Shown one piece after another: positions 48,920 through 58,872 of a stretch of 64,000 nt of DNA. The notes under the pieces were generated by a model. That model saw only the letters and a list, made by a program, of their open reading frames with translations. It was not told where the DNA came from and ran no database searches. Origin of the DNA: an uncultured Pseudomonadales bacterium (lineage in GTDB: Bacteria; Pseudomonadota; Gammaproteobacteria; Pseudomonadales; Porticoccaceae); NCBI GenBank assembly GCA_943788895.1, contig CALSRZ010000005.1, positions 310,001 through 374,000 of the forward strand, written 5' to 3'. The position numbers were made by a program, and so were the translations under genes. Numbering within the stretch: position 1 is the first letter of the stretch; the number at the start of each line of letters is the position of its first letter.

Positions 48920-49807
48920 TTACCAGCTATAGTTAACGCCAATGGTCAGCTGGCTATCCGACTTTTCTGTACCTGCCGCCGGCTGATTGTCATAAATCCA
49001 CTCCAGCTTTAGTTCGGTAAATAAATTTTCTACCACTGGGACTTTTAAGCCCAAATCAGCCCTGAGGTCCGAGTCTTTTAAATCTGTCAGGGCGATAAAT
49101 ATCGTATGGCTGTGGAATAGCTCAATATTATCCAGCACCCGGGTGCGATAGTCGGCGGCCCAGCTCCAGGTTAGACGGCGGTCTGAGGTTTGATCTTCAA
49201 AGTCCTCACTGATCCACAGCAGACCGGTCTCCGCTGACAGGGCGGTTAATTCAGACTCCCAGAACTGACGACCTATAGCGCTACCTACAGCATAGTACTG
49301 GTCGATGGCCCTCTCTTCATTGGCGCCAAAGGCGACGCTATTCTTCCAGAACCACTGTTCCTGAAAGAACCAGTCGACCCCATAGCCGAGAGCGTACTCA
49401 GTATTCGGCGAGGAACCGTTGAGGCTATGGGTTTCATAGTTGAGATTTGAGCGGTGGCGAAAGTCACCCTCTCGCCACGCCACATCACTGTCAAAGTCCC
49501 AGTCTTCACGCTCCTGGTTACCACTGGCATAGGCGCCGGTAAACGATAGGCTGCCGCTATAGGTGTTGTTAAATACTTCCGCAGGCTGTTCGCCGAAGGG
49601 TTCGCCATTGATAGAGGTGATCTGCTCCAGGGCAATAGACAGGGCGCCAAAACTATCGGAATTCCAAGTCATATGGCTGTCATTCTGCTCGCCGAGCTGC
49701 CCCTGAATAATATCGCCATTAGTCAGGGTAATCTGATCCGCAGAAACGCCAGTCGCCAGAACTGCCATCCAAATGAAAAGGTATTTCGTAAAACGTCCAT
49801 ATTGCAT
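48920..49807 (-). CDS. DUF481 (YdiY-like) outer-membrane protein
   Basis: A 295-residue protein with a signal peptide (YLFIWMAVLATGVSA). A small N-terminal beta domain (ITLTNGDIIQGQLGEQ) is followed by a DUF481 barrel: YSGSLSFTGAYASGNQEREDWDFDSDVAWREG, and a C-terminus LTIGVNYSW ending in an aromatic residue. The function is uncharacterised; a homolog is salt-induced in E. coli. Confidence 0.88.
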   Translation of the reverse strand: MQYGRFTKYLFIWMAVLATGVSADQITLTNGDIIQGQLGEQNDSHMTWNSDSFGALSIALEQITSINGEPFGEQPAEVFNNTYSGSLSFTGAYASGNQEREDWDFDSDVAWREGDFRHRSNLNYETHSLNGSSPNTEYALGYGVDWFFQEQWFWKNSVAFGANEERAIDQYYAVGSAIGRQFWESELTALSAETGLLWISEDFEDQTSDRRLTWSWAADYRTRVLDNIELFHSHTIFIALTDLKDSDLRADLGLKVPVVENLFTELKLEWIYDNQPAAGTEKSDSQLTIGVNYSW

Positions 49808-50007
49808 TACTGTCTCCAGAAAAATAAAAAACGAAAGGTGGTGATTATTTGAAGTCGGCTATTTTACAGATTTCATTGAGATGGTCATTACTCGTCGAAA
49901 ATTACTTTAACTTTCTGATGGTTAATCAGTAGAATGCCATTCCATGGATATTGGCCAATTGCCAGCCGAAATTATTTGAAGTTATTTAAGTGTTTAAGGA
50001 GAAAAAA

Positions 50008-50394
50008 ATGAGCGAATTTCCGACAGAGTTAAAGTATGCCAGCAGCCACGAGTGGGCCAGATTGGAAAGTGATGGCAGTGTGGTTGTTGGAATTACAGAT
50101 CACGCACAGGATGCCCTGGGCGATGTTGTTTACATTGAGCTGCCGGAAATGGGTGCCAGTGTTGATGCCGGGTCTGAAGTTGCGGTTATTGAATCGGTGA
50201 AAGCCGCCTCTGATATCTATTCTCCAGTCACTGGTGAAGTGGTTGAGGTTAATCCCGCTCTGGAAGATGAGCCGGAGACAGTCAACAGCTCGCCCTACGC
50301 AGACGGTTGGTTGTTCCGTGTGATGCCTTCGGATACGGCAGGTATGGATGACCTTATGGATGCAGACGGCTACGCGGCTACTGTCGAAGAGTAA
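50008..50394 (+). CDS. gcvH: Glycine cleavage system H protein
   Basis: A 128-residue lipoyl carrier. The lipoylated Lys is in [15 protein letters not shown], with [16 protein letters not shown] and the C-terminal [10 protein letters not shown]. It shuttles the aminomethyl group between P, T and L proteins. An AAGGAG site precedes ATG 50008. gcvT and gcvP are not adjacent in this window, and no glycine riboswitch is seen upstream. Confidence 0.96.
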   Translation: MSEFPTELKYASSHEWARLESDGSVVVGITDHAQDALGDVVYIELPEMGASVDAGSEVAVIESVKAASDIYSPVTGEVVEVNPALEDEPETVNSSPYADGWLFRVMPSDTAGMDDLMDADGYAATVEE

Positions 50395-50441
50395 TTCTCT
50401 CTGGCAGCTTATATAAGCTGAGCTGTTAGCTAGAGCCGATT

Positions 50442-50469
50442 AAGCCCCGATATCTGTCGGGGCTTTTTT
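50442..50469 (+). terminator. Terminator after gcvH
   Basis: AAGCCCCGA pairs with TCGGGGCTT around a 6-base loop, followed by a T run. Confidence 0.88.
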
Positions 50470-50488
50470 GTGTCCTGATTTTAGCCGT

Positions 50489-51145
50489 TTAATCGCGCAG
50501 AGAGATAATCGGCCACTGTTTATCCTGTGCCTCTGCTTGCAGCCGATCACAGGGGTCAACGGCAACCGGGTTGTCGACTTCGAGAAGCAGCGGCAGATCA
50601 TTGGCGGAGTCACTGTAGAACCAGCTGCCCTCAAGGGTCTCAGACTGCTCTTGCAGCCATTTCTTAAGCCGGACAACTTTGCCCTGTTGATAGGTGGGGG
50701 TGCCGACAACTTTGCCGGTGTAGCGGCCATCGGCAATTTCAGGCTCTGCGGCTAAAAGCTCTGTAACACCTAGGCTGTGACAGATAGGTTCGACGACAAA
50801 GCGATTGGTTGCGGTGATAATCAGTAGTCGATCACCGGCCGCGCGATGCTTTTCCAGAAGCGCCTGAGCTTTGGGCAATTGCATGGGCGCAATCACCTGC
50901 TGCATAAACTTTATGTGCAGTTCGCGCAGCTCGGCCATGGGTATTTCTGTGAGCGGGCGCAGAGAAAATTCCAAATAGGCAAAAATATCCAAGCTACCGG
51001 CGACATAATCAGCGTAGAATTGGTCGTTGGTTTTTTGGAACTGCTGCGCGTCGACACGCTGTTCGGCAACGAGAAATTCACCCCAGCTGTGGTCGCTGTC
51101 GCCAGCTATCAGGGTGTTGTCCAAGTCGAATATAGCGAGAGCCAT
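50489..51145 (-). CDS. HAD-superfamily subfamily IB phosphatase
   Basis: A 218-residue HAD phosphatase. Motif I is [17 protein letters not shown]; motif II lies in [11 protein letters not shown]; motif III/IV is [14 protein letters not shown]. It resembles the PA0335-type proteins next to rppH-ptsP, sometimes called histidinol-phosphatase; SerB-like specificity is also possible. It is divergent from rppH, the conserved arrangement. Confidence 0.9.
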   Translation of the reverse strand: MALAIFDLDNTLIAGDSDHSWGEFLVAEQRVDAQQFQKTNDQFYADYVAGSLDIFAYLEFSLRPLTEIPMAELRELHIKFMQQVIAPMQLPKAQALLEKHRAAGDRLLIITATNRFVVEPICHSLGVTELLAAEPEIADGRYTGKVVGTPTYQQGKVVRLKKWLQEQSETLEGSWFYSDSANDLPLLLEVDNPVAVDPCDRLQAEAQDKQWPIISLRD

Positions 51146-51270
51146 GGAATTTAGTCCGGTTGGGTTTCTGTGAACGGCAGGATAACCATGCAGCTCTTTT
51201 GTCTCAAGAGAAAATTGCCGCGACCCCGAGACTGTGGAACAATAAGATTAAAATAAAAGGGTGATGTATT

Positions 51271-51771
51271 GTGGTTGATAAGGATGGTTTCCGCTCAAAT
51301 GTCGCTATTGTGATCAGTGATGGCAATGGCAGATTGTTTTGGGCAAAAAGACTCGGGCAGACGGCCTGGCAATTTCCCCAGGGCGGTATTGATCGCGGTG
51401 AGAAGGTTGAAGATGCTCTCTATCGTGAGCTCTATGAGGAAGTAGGGCTCGAGTCTGGCGACGTCGAGATTATTCAGCGGTCAAAAAAATGGCTGAGATA
51501 CCATATTCCCCAACAGATGCAGCGCAAGCACTCCAAGCCCCTCTGTATAGGTCAAAAGCAGCGCTGGTTTTTCCTGCAGATGAACTGCGACCCCGGTAAA
51601 GTTCGTTTCGATACCAGTGGAACTCCGGAGTTTGATGATTGGCAGTGGGTGAATTACTGGTATCCGGTGAACTCTATTATTTCCTTTAAACGAACCGTTT
51701 ATCGCAATGCTCTGCAAGAGTTCTCTGCGGCAAATGCCCGTCTGCAAACGATTCAGCAAAAGGCCGTTTAA
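51271..51771 (+). CDS. rppH: RNA pyrophosphohydrolase RppH
   Basis: A 166-residue Nudix hydrolase that removes the 5' pyrophosphate from mRNA and so starts decay. The Nudix box is GGIDRGEKVEDALYRELYEEVGL. DGFRSNVAIVISD, WQFPQGG and SFKRTVYRNALQEF are RppH-specific. The start is GTG 51271 with AAGGGTG upstream. ptsP begins two bases after the stop. Confidence 0.96.
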   Translation: MVDKDGFRSNVAIVISDGNGRLFWAKRLGQTAWQFPQGGIDRGEKVEDALYRELYEEVGLESGDVEIIQRSKKWLRYHIPQQMQRKHSKPLCIGQKQRWFFLQMNCDPGKVRFDTSGTPEFDDWQWVNYWYPVNSIISFKRTVYRNALQEFSAANARLQTIQQKAV

Positions 51772-51773
51772 TT

Positions 51774-54059
51774 ATGTTGGCGTCATTGCGCAATATAGTG
51801 CAGGAGGTCAACAGCGCCCGCAGTCTCGGGCAGGTGCTGAGCATTATTGTCAAGGAAGTGCGCTCGGCAATGCAGGCCGGTGTCTGCTCCGTCTATCTAT
51901 TTGATGAGTCTGATCAACGCTATGTGCTGATGGCCAGTGAAGGTCTGCGCAGTGAGGCGATTGGCAAAGTGCGGTTGGCGATGCGCGAAGGTCTGGTCGG
52001 ACTGGTTGCCGCCAAAGAAGAGCCGCTCAATCTTGAGAACGCCGACAAACATCCCAACTTCGCCTATTTTGAAGAGACCGGTGAAAGCCCCTACCATTCT
52101 TTTCTCGGTGTGCCGATTATTCACCACCGCAAAGTGTTGGGTGTTTTGGTTTTACAGCAGGAAACCCTGCGCAAATTTGGTGACGAGGAAGAGGCCTTTG
52201 TTGTTACCGTCTGCGCTCAGCTATCCGGCGCTATAGCCCATGCCGAGGCGACAGGTGCATTGCGAAAGCTGGCCTCAGCGGGCCGTGGCAAAAGTCGCGA
52301 GGCAATGTTTCGCGGTATTCCCAGCTCGCCGGGGGTTGGTATCGGCCGCGTGGTACTGGTTTCAGACACTGCGGATCTGGCTTCTGTGCCCGAGCGTTTT
52401 GCCGAAGACTCCGCCGCTGAAATCGAAATTTTTCGCACCGCACTAAAGTCAGCTAAAGAGGATATGCGCAATCTCGGTGAAGGCCTGGAGAGCAAGCTTA
52501 GCTCTGAAGAGATGGCGCTGTTTGAAGTCTATATCCGCATGCTCGACGACCGCTCGCTGGGTGGTGAGGTTATCGCCGCAATTATTGCCGGCCAGGCCGC
52601 ACAGAGCGCCTGGAGTTCGGTGATCCTAAAACACGTTCGCACTTTCCAGAAGATGGATGACCCCTATCTGCGTGAGAGAGCGGCGGACGTTAATGATCTG
52701 GGTAAGCGTGTACTGGGTTACTTGCAGCGCAACGAAAAAAAATCCCTGCCCCTGCCGCGACGCATAATTCTAGTCGGTGAAGATCTCTCGGCATCGGCAC
52801 TGGCGGATATTCCAGTTAGTCAGCTGGTGGGAATCGTTTCGGTTAAAGGTTCGAGCAACTCGCATATGGCGATTGTTGGACGGGCGCTGGGCGTGCCCAC
52901 GGTGATGGGTGCGGTGGATCTGCCCTGGGCCGAACTGGAAGGCCATGAATTAATTATTGATGGCTTTAGCGGCGATGTTATCAGCCGTGCCAGTCGCAGT
53001 ATGAGACGCCTCTATGTACAGCGTCAGCGCGAGGAAAGACAGCTCGCCAAAGATTTGGAAAAGCTTCGCGATATTCCCTGTATTACGCCGGACGGGGTGA
53101 CCCTGTCACTGTGGATGAACACCGGTCTGCGTCAGGATATTGCCGTATCACTGAAAAGTAGTGCTGAAGGAGTTGGCCTGTACCGTACGGAAATACCATT
53201 CCTTATGCGCTCCAGTTTCCCCACTGAAGATGAGCAGACGGTAATCTATCGAGAACAGTTGCAGGCTTTTGCGCCTAAGCCGGTGACTATGCGCACCCTA
53301 GATATTGGCGGTGACAAAGATCTGCCCTACTTCCCTATTGAAGAGGAAAATCCGTTTCTCGGTTGGCGCGGAATTCGTATCTCTCTCGATCACCCGGAAA
53401 TTTTCCTCGCCCAGATTCGCGCGATGTTGCGCGCCAGTGAGGGGCTGAATAATTTGCGTATTATGCTGCCGATGATCAGCAGCGTGCCCGAGCTGGATCG
53501 CGCCCTTGAGCTGATTGATCGCGCCTATGATGAGCTGTTGCAGGAAGAGGGCTACAGTATTAAGCGCCCCGAGATCGGTGCCATGATTGAGGTTCCAGCG
53601 GCGGTCTATCAGGTGAAAGAGTTGGGTCGACGGGTGAACTTTCTCTCCGTGGGTACCAATGACCTGACCCAGTATCTGCTCGCGGTGGATCGCAATAATC
53701 CCCGCGTGGCCAATCTCTATAACACGCTGCACCCATCGGTATTGCGTGCGCTTAAAATAATCCACGAGCAGGCGACGTCGGTAAACTGCCAGATCAGTGT
53801 CTGCGGTGAGGTTGCCGGTGATCCCCTCGGGGCGGTGGTGTTGCTCGGCCTCGGCTATGACAATCTGTCTATGAGTGCCAATGGCCTGCTAAAAGTTAAA
53901 TCCATGTTAAACCAGGTATCCAAGGCTGAGGCGCGCGCTCTGGCCAAGCGCGCCCTGCGTATGTCGGATGCCGCTACTGTATCGGTGTTTTTATCCGATG
54001 CACTCAATCGTCCGGAGCTTTCAAAACTCTACCGACCGGTGCAGATAGAGAAGTCCTAG
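51774..54059 (+). CDS. ptsP: PTS-Ntr phosphoenolpyruvate phosphotransferase (EINtr)
   Basis: First enzyme of the nitrogen-related PTS; it passes phosphate from PEP to NPr. The N-terminal GAF domain (about 1-150, SLGQVLSIIVKEVRSAMQAGVCSVYLFD) may sense glutamine or 2-oxoglutarate. The phosphorylated His is in GSSNSHMAIVGRALGVPTVMG. The PEP-binding barrel has GVGLYRTEIPFLMR, LDIGGDKDLPYF and SVGTNDLTQYLLAVDRNNP. Length is 761 residues. Confidence 0.96.
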   Translation: MLASLRNIVQEVNSARSLGQVLSIIVKEVRSAMQAGVCSVYLFDESDQRYVLMASEGLRSEAIGKVRLAMREGLVGLVAAKEEPLNLENADKHPNFAYFEETGESPYHSFLGVPIIHHRKVLGVLVLQQETLRKFGDEEEAFVVTVCAQLSGAIAHAEATGALRKLASAGRGKSREAMFRGIPSSPGVGIGRVVLVSDTADLASVPERFAEDSAAEIEIFRTALKSAKEDMRNLGEGLESKLSSEEMALFEVYIRMLDDRSLGGEVIAAIIAGQAAQSAWSSVILKHVRTFQKMDDPYLRERAADVNDLGKRVLGYLQRNEKKSLPLPRRIILVGEDLSASALADIPVSQLVGIVSVKGSSNSHMAIVGRALGVPTVMGAVDLPWAELEGHELIIDGFSGDVISRASRSMRRLYVQRQREERQLAKDLEKLRDIPCITPDGVTLSLWMNTGLRQDIAVSLKSSAEGVGLYRTEIPFLMRSSFPTEDEQTVIYREQLQAFAPKPVTMRTLDIGGDKDLPYFPIEEENPFLGWRGIRISLDHPEIFLAQIRAMLRASEGLNNLRIMLPMISSVPELDRALELIDRAYDELLQEEGYSIKRPEIGAMIEVPAAVYQVKELGRRVNFLSVGTNDLTQYLLAVDRNNPRVANLYNTLHPSVLRALKIIHEQATSVNCQISVCGEVAGDPLGAVVLLGLGYDNLSMSANGLLKVKSMLNQVSKAEARALAKRALRMSDAATVSVFLSDALNRPELSKLYRPVQIEKS

Positions 54060-54173
54060 TCTAAAAATTTAGACTCTGAGGCTAATTTATATTGATAATA
54101 TTCACCCGACTGCGTAGCCGATAGATATATAAAAAGCTATGATCTGCGCAGAATAAAATTCTCGGGAATACAG

Positions 54174-55019
54174 ATGTTAAGCTATCCAACTATTGATCCT
54201 GTCGCACTCTCGGTGGGGCCCTTTAGCATAGGCGATACTGTCCTTGGACCCCTGCAGGTTCACTGGTATGGAATTATGTATCTGCTGGGCTTTGCGCTGG
54301 CTTGGGTGTTGGCTGTGCGCAATAGTCAGCGGCCCTGGTCGCCGATCAAAAAAGCGCAGGTTGAAGATGTGATTGTCTATGGTGCCTGGGGGGTTATTCT
54401 CGGTGGCCGCTTTGGCTATATGCTTTTTTACGGCGCCGATAAATGGCTCGCCGATCCCGGTATGATCCTGCGTATCTGGGAGGGCGGCATGTCTTTCCAC
54501 GGCGGTCTGATCGGTGTTGCCATAGCAATGGTGATTTTTTCGCGCAAACATCAGGTGTCTTTTTTAGGGCTTGCCGATTTTGTGGTTCCTCTGGTTCCCG
54601 GTGGTCTGTTCTTTGGTCGCCTGGGTAATTTTATCGGTCAGGAACTCTGGGGTCGCCCCACAGATATGTCCTGGGGAATGATTTTTCCTGCCGACCCTGA
54701 GCAGCTTGCCCGTCACCCATCGCAGCTTTACGAAGCCTTTTTAGAAGGGCTGGTACTGTTTTTTGTTATCAACTGGTTTGCCAGAAAGCCGCGCCTGTTT
54801 GGCGAGATCTCCGGACTATTTTTAATTCTCTACGGCCTGTTCCGATTCGCGGTTGAATTTGTTCGCCAGCCAGATCCTCAGTTCACAGACCAATCCGTGC
54901 TGCTTGAATGGCTGGGCTGGATGACTCGAGGCCAAGCTCTGTGTATACCAATGATTCTTTTAGGGCTGTGGATGATGCGTAACAGCTTGAGACTACTTTT
55001 TAGCCGCAAGGCTGTTTAA
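54174..55019 (+). CDS. lgt: Prolipoprotein diacylglyceryl transferase
   Basis: Attaches diacylglycerol to the lipobox Cys of prolipoproteins; inner membrane. About seven hydrophobic segments. The Lgt signature is FFGRLGNFIGQELWGRPTD, with VHWYGIMYLLGF, WEGGMSFHGGLIG and HPSQLYEAFLEGL. Length is 281 residues. The stop lies inside the first copy of an 18-bp tandem repeat. Confidence 0.96.
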   Translation: MLSYPTIDPVALSVGPFSIGDTVLGPLQVHWYGIMYLLGFALAWVLAVRNSQRPWSPIKKAQVEDVIVYGAWGVILGGRFGYMLFYGADKWLADPGMILRIWEGGMSFHGGLIGVAIAMVIFSRKHQVSFLGLADFVVPLVPGGLFFGRLGNFIGQELWGRPTDMSWGMIFPADPEQLARHPSQLYEAFLEGLVLFFVINWFARKPRLFGEISGLFLILYGLFRFAVEFVRQPDPQFTDQSVLLEWLGWMTRGQALCIPMILLGLWMMRNSLRLLFSRKAV

Positions 55020-55098
55020 CAGCTCAGGGCTTTTTAACAGCTCAAGGCTGTTTATCCGCTCAGGGCTGTTTATCCGCTCAGGGCTGTTTATCCGCTCA
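55009..55098 (+). repeat. Five-copy 18-bp tandem repeat between lgt and thyA
   Basis: Five consecutive 18-base units (GGGCTGTTTATCCGCTCA type). The first contains the lgt stop; units 4 and 5 are identical, and units 1 and 2 share a TTAACAG variant. A partial GGGCT follows. The array fills the gap up to the thyA ribosome site. Confidence 0.9.
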
Positions 55099-55119
55099 GG
55101 GCTATAGAAGGTTTATTAA

Positions 55120-56025
55120 ATGAAGCAGTATTTAGATTTAGTCAGACATATTCGCGATCACGGCGTAAAGAAAGAAGATCGCACCGGCACTGGTACCACC
55201 AGTATTTTTGGCTACCAGATGCGTTTTGATTTGGGCGAAGGCTTCCCACTGGTTACCAGTAAAAAAGTTCACCTTAAATCTATTCTCCACGAACTGCTGT
55301 GGTTTATTCGTGGCGATACCAATATCCGCTATCTGGTGGAGAACGGTGTTGGCATCTGGAATGACTGGCCCTACCAGAGCTGGTTGCGTAAAACAGGGGA
55401 AGAGGATCTCTACCCGATGTACTCGCCGGAGTGGAAAGAGAAGAAGAAAGAATTTATTCACCTGATAAAAGACGATGCAACCTTTGCTGAAGAGCACGGC
55501 GATCTCGGTCCGGTCTACGGTCACCAGTGGCGGAACTTTGAAGGCGTAGATCAGCTTGCCCAGCTGGTTGAAGATATTAAATCCAATCCCGACTCCAGGC
55601 GTCTTATTGTCTCGGCATGGAATCCCAAGGATATTCCGGTAATGGTTAAGTCCGGGTTGCCGCCATGCCACAGCCTGTTCCAGTTTTATGTCACTGAAGG
55701 CCGTTTGTCCTGCCAGCTCTATCAGCGCAGTGCCGATGTGTTCCTCGGTGTGCCATTTAATATTGCCTCCTATGCCATATTGACCCTGATGATTGCCCAG
55801 GTGACCGGCTTGAAGCCCGGCGATTTTGTGCACACCTTTGGCGATGCCCACTTATATAGTAACCATATGGATCAGGTTGAAGAGCAGCTCTCGCGAACTA
55901 CTTTCCCGCTGCCGACCCTGAAGATAAACCCTGAGGTCGATAACCTGTTTGATTTTGTCTACGAAGACTTTGAGTTGCTCGACTACCAGTCCCACGGCCC
56001 GATCTCTGCGCCGGTGGCTGTCTAA
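55120..56025 (+). CDS. thyA: Thymidylate synthase
   Basis: Methylates dUMP to dTMP with methylene-tetrahydrofolate. The catalytic Cys is in [42 protein letters not shown] and [18 protein letters not shown] are conserved. The 301-residue length reflects an insert of about 37-50 residues ([19 protein letters not shown]) missing from E. coli ThyA. It overlaps folA by one base (TAATG), which couples dTMP synthesis to folate recycling. Confidence 0.96.
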   Translation: MKQYLDLVRHIRDHGVKKEDRTGTGTTSIFGYQMRFDLGEGFPLVTSKKVHLKSILHELLWFIRGDTNIRYLVENGVGIWNDWPYQSWLRKTGEEDLYPMYSPEWKEKKKEFIHLIKDDATFAEEHGDLGPVYGHQWRNFEGVDQLAQLVEDIKSNPDSRRLIVSAWNPKDIPVMVKSGLPPCHSLFQFYVTEGRLSCQLYQRSADVFLGVPFNIASYAILTLMIAQVTGLKPGDFVHTFGDAHLYSNHMDQVEEQLSRTTFPLPTLKINPEVDNLFDFVYEDFELLDYQSHGPISAPVAV

Positions 56026-56528
56026 TGAAAATTTCTCTGATTGTCGCAGTGAGTCGCAATGGCGTGATTGGTCTAGATAACCAGCTGCCCTGGCACCTGC
56101 CCGAAGACCTTAAATATTTTAAATCGGTCACCATGGGCAAGCCGATCATTATGGGTCGCAAGACCTTTGATTCGATTGGCAGACCACTGCCCGGGCGCAC
56201 CAATATAGTAATCACCAGAGATAGCAGTTGGCAGGCGGAGGGCGTTGAAGTGGCCCAGACTCTGGTGCAGGCCATGACCCTTGCGAAGTTAGCCTGTGCT
56301 CGCGCAGATGTCGATGAAGCTATGGTTATCGGTGGCGAGCAGATCTATCGCATGACATTGCCCGCGGCTGATCGCCTTTATCTAACCGAGGTACAGGCCG
56401 AGGTCCAGGGCGATGCCTTTTTCCCGGAGTTCGATACTCAGGAGTGGCATCAGGTCAGTGAGCAGTTGCCAGAAGTTACAGATACCCATCCGTATCGATT
56501 TGTTGTTCTTGAAAGGATAAAAAAGTAG
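56025..56528 (+). CDS. folA: Dihydrofolate reductase
   Basis: Regenerates tetrahydrofolate from the dihydrofolate made by Thy[30 protein letters not shown] with the active-site Asp, MGRKTFDSIGRPLPGRTNIVI and VIGGEQIYRMTLP are present. Length 167 residues is normal. Confidence 0.96.
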   Translation: MKISLIVAVSRNGVIGLDNQLPWHLPEDLKYFKSVTMGKPIIMGRKTFDSIGRPLPGRTNIVITRDSSWQAEGVEVAQTLVQAMTLAKLACARADVDEAMVIGGEQIYRMTLPAADRLYLTEVQAEVQGDAFFPEFDTQEWHQVSEQLPEVTDTHPYRFVVLERIKK

Positions 56529-56593
56529 TTGTTACATTAGGTAACAAAGGCCATGATTCGATTTGTCATCTATAACTTATTTGAGCTGTCAAA

Positions 56594-56622
56594 TTGATTC
56601 TTGAACAACAGACTGTTACAAA
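56594..56622 (+). promoter_or_regulatory. Candidate promoter of the TonB2-type operon
   Basis: TTGATT, 17 bases, TACAAA, about 100 bases before the DUF3450 start, in a 193-base gap after folA. No Fur-box-like 19-mer is apparent around it. Confidence 0.4.
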
Positions 56623-56721
56623 GGTGACCGAAAAATAATTTGTCAGGATTTGGAGGGGTGCATTAGTTCCAACTCTGACAGCGAAAGATCATCAATCCGA
56701 TAGACCCAAGTTGAGGGAACT

Positions 56722-57504
56722 ATGAAAAACCAACCACTAAAGGCACTGGCATTTATTGCCATTCTTGCTGGTGGCACAGCTGCTATTGCAGTTCAGGCCG
56801 CAGAAGTAAGTGATGTGCTAAAAGCCGGCGCCAGTAAAGTTCAGGCGGCAAAATCTGCACAGGCAAATGTTGACGGTATCGCCGATAAGACCGATGGCCT
56901 GTTGCAAGAGTTCAAGCAGGTAAACAAGCAGATCGAAAGTCTGCGCGTCTACAACTCACAGCTTGAGCGTCAAATTGACAGCCAGAAGCAAATGATGGCT
57001 GAGCTCGAAGAGTCAATTGAGAATGCCACTATCATTGAGCGAGGCATCTCGCCACTGATGGAAAGCATGCTTAAAGGTCTTAAAGAGTTTATTGCCCTGG
57101 ACGTTCCTTTTAAGAAAGAACAGCGTCAAGAGGCGATTGAGCTTCTGTTTGATAACCTCGATAGCGCCAAGTTCTCTGCGGCAGAAAAATTCCGCCAGAT
57201 CCTTGAAGTCTACGATATTGAATCTGAGTACAGCCTGTCACTGGAAACCTATCGCGATCTGGTAGATATCAACAGCGACGGTTCTGAAGTTGAAGTGGAC
57301 ATGCTGCGTATCGGCCGTGTTGCACTGATGTATCAGACAAAAGATAAATCACAGACCGGTGCCTGGAACAAAGCGACCAACTCTTGGGAAACGCTGGGTT
57401 CTGACTACCGTCGTCCTGTAGACCAAGGCATTCGTATCGCTAAGAAGTTAGCGCCGCAGGATGTTCTGGAAATGCCAATTACTGCCCCGGAGACAGCACA
57501 ATGA
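56722..57504 (+). CDS. DUF3450 family periplasmic protein
   Basis: A 260-residue protein with a signal peptide (LAFIAILAGGTAAIAVQA). A coiled coil follows (about 40-100, IADKTDGLLQEFKQVNKQIESLRVYN). The rest matches DUF3450 (PFKKEQRQEAIELLFDNLD, ETYRDLVDINSDGSEVEVDMLRIGRVALMYQT). It is the first gene of the TtpC-ExbB-ExbD-TonB operon, where this family is always found. Its molecular role is not known. It overlaps the next gene by 4 bases. Confidence 0.93.
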   Translation: MKNQPLKALAFIAILAGGTAAIAVQAAEVSDVLKAGASKVQAAKSAQANVDGIADKTDGLLQEFKQVNKQIESLRVYNSQLERQIDSQKQMMAELEESIENATIIERGISPLMESMLKGLKEFIALDVPFKKEQRQEAIELLFDNLDSAKFSAAEKFRQILEVYDIESEYSLSLETYRDLVDINSDGSEVEVDMLRIGRVALMYQTKDKSQTGAWNKATNSWETLGSDYRRPVDQGIRIAKKLAPQDVLEMPITAPETAQ

Positions 57505-58871
57505 ACATGAAATTCGTTAAAGTTTGTGCCGCTTTCATCGCTGCTGCTTCTCTAAGCATGCCAGCCCTGGCACAGGATGCAAAAACTCTTGATGAGCTGC
57601 TGCTGATGATTCAGACCTCAAAGATTTCTGAGTCTGCAGAGTACCGTCAGCGCGAAGCTGATTTTAAACGCGATCAGCGCAAGCAGGCCGCACAGCTTGC
57701 CCAGGCAAAGAAAACCAAAACTGCCGAAGAGCGCCGTTCAGATCGTCTCGAGCAGAATATTCGCGACAACGATATCAAACTTGCCGCACTGCGTGAGCAG
57801 CGTGACAAGCGTCTCGGTTCTCTAAAAGAGCTGTTTGGTCACCTGACTGGTGCTGCCGGTGATATTCGCGCCAACCTGACTCAGTCAGTTGTCAGCGCAC
57901 AGATCCCTGGCCGTACAGAGTTCCTCGACGAGCTGATTGAGAAGATGAGCAGCGACACCCGTCTGCCGTCAATCAACGATATCGAAAAGCTCTGGTATGA
58001 GCAGCAGCGTGAGATGATTGAAAGTGGTCGAGTGGTTAAATTCAACCGCACTGTTTTGCGAGCTGATGGCTCACAGCAGGAGATGGAAGTTGTTCGTGTT
58101 GGTACCTACAACCTGATGGCCGATGGCATGTACCTCGAGTACAGCCCGGAGAATGGTCTAGTATCTGAGTTGGCTCGCCAGCCATCTGGACACCAGGGCA
58201 GCGCTGCCGATCTTCAGGAAGCAGTTGATGGTTTCACCAAGGTTGGCCTCGATCCTACTGGTCCACTAGGTGGCGGTCTATTGCGTGCGCTTATCAACAC
58301 GCCAACACTGGTTGAGCGCTGGCACTTCGGTGGCATCGTTGGCTATGTGATCACTGCGGTATTTATTATTGCTATCCTTCTCGCTGTATGGCGCTTTGTA
58401 TTCCTGCAGGGTGTTTCCGCGAAAGTATCTTCGCAGTTGAAAGATTCGAGTACAGCTAATATAGATAACCCACTGGGTCGTGTACTGGCAGTTGCCCAGG
58501 CCAACCCAGGTCTGGATGCGGAATCTCTTGAACTCAAGCTTCACGAGGCGGTGCTTAAAGAGCGTCCGTCAATTGAGTCCGGTTTAAGCCTACTTAAGAT
58601 TATCGCCATGGTTGCCCCACTGCTGGGTCTACTGGGTACGGTAACCGGTATGATTATTACCTTCCAGATGATCACATTGTTTGGTGCTGGCGATCCCAAG
58701 GCGATGGCCGGCGGTATTTCTCAGGCGTTGATTACAACGGTACTGGGTCTGGTAGTTGCCATCCCAACGGTACTGATGCACACATTGGTCAACGGAAAAG
58801 CACAGCGCATTCTTCATATTCTCGAAGAGCAGAGTGCTGGCATTGTGGCTGGTTCAGTAGAGGGTCGCTAA
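57501..58871 (+). CDS. ttpC: TtpC-type MotA/TolQ/ExbB proton channel protein
   Basis: A 456-residue inner-membrane protein. It has a signal peptide, a periplasmic coiled-coil domain (about 30-115) and a C-terminal TolQ/ExbB domain with three membrane segments (about 277-299, 370-392 and 410-432). The core LLKIIAMVAPLLGLLGTVTGMIITF is family-defining. In Vibrio the TtpC component is needed for TonB2 function. It is part of the six-gene operon. Confidence 0.93.
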   Translation: MNMKFVKVCAAFIAAASLSMPALAQDAKTLDELLLMIQTSKISESAEYRQREADFKRDQRKQAAQLAQAKKTKTAEERRSDRLEQNIRDNDIKLAALREQRDKRLGSLKELFGHLTGAAGDIRANLTQSVVSAQIPGRTEFLDELIEKMSSDTRLPSINDIEKLWYEQQREMIESGRVVKFNRTVLRADGSQQEMEVVRVGTYNLMADGMYLEYSPENGLVSELARQPSGHQGSAADLQEAVDGFTKVGLDPTGPLGGGLLRALINTPTLVERWHFGGIVGYVITAVFIIAILLAVWRFVFLQGVSAKVSSQLKDSSTANIDNPLGRVLAVAQANPGLDAESLELKLHEAVLKERPSIESGLSLLKIIAMVAPLLGLLGTVTGMIITFQMITLFGAGDPKAMAGGISQALITTVLGLVVAIPTVLMHTLVNGKAQRILHILEEQSAGIVAGSVEGR

Positions 58872-58872
58872 G

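Noticed and set aside
49808-50007. Glycine riboswitch upstream of gcvH
   Set aside because: No tandem aptamer-like conserved core (such as paired GGAGA and CCGA-type elements) could be seen in the 200-base gap.
55009-55098. CRISPR-like array
   Set aside because: Direct tandem units with no spacers and no cas genes nearby.
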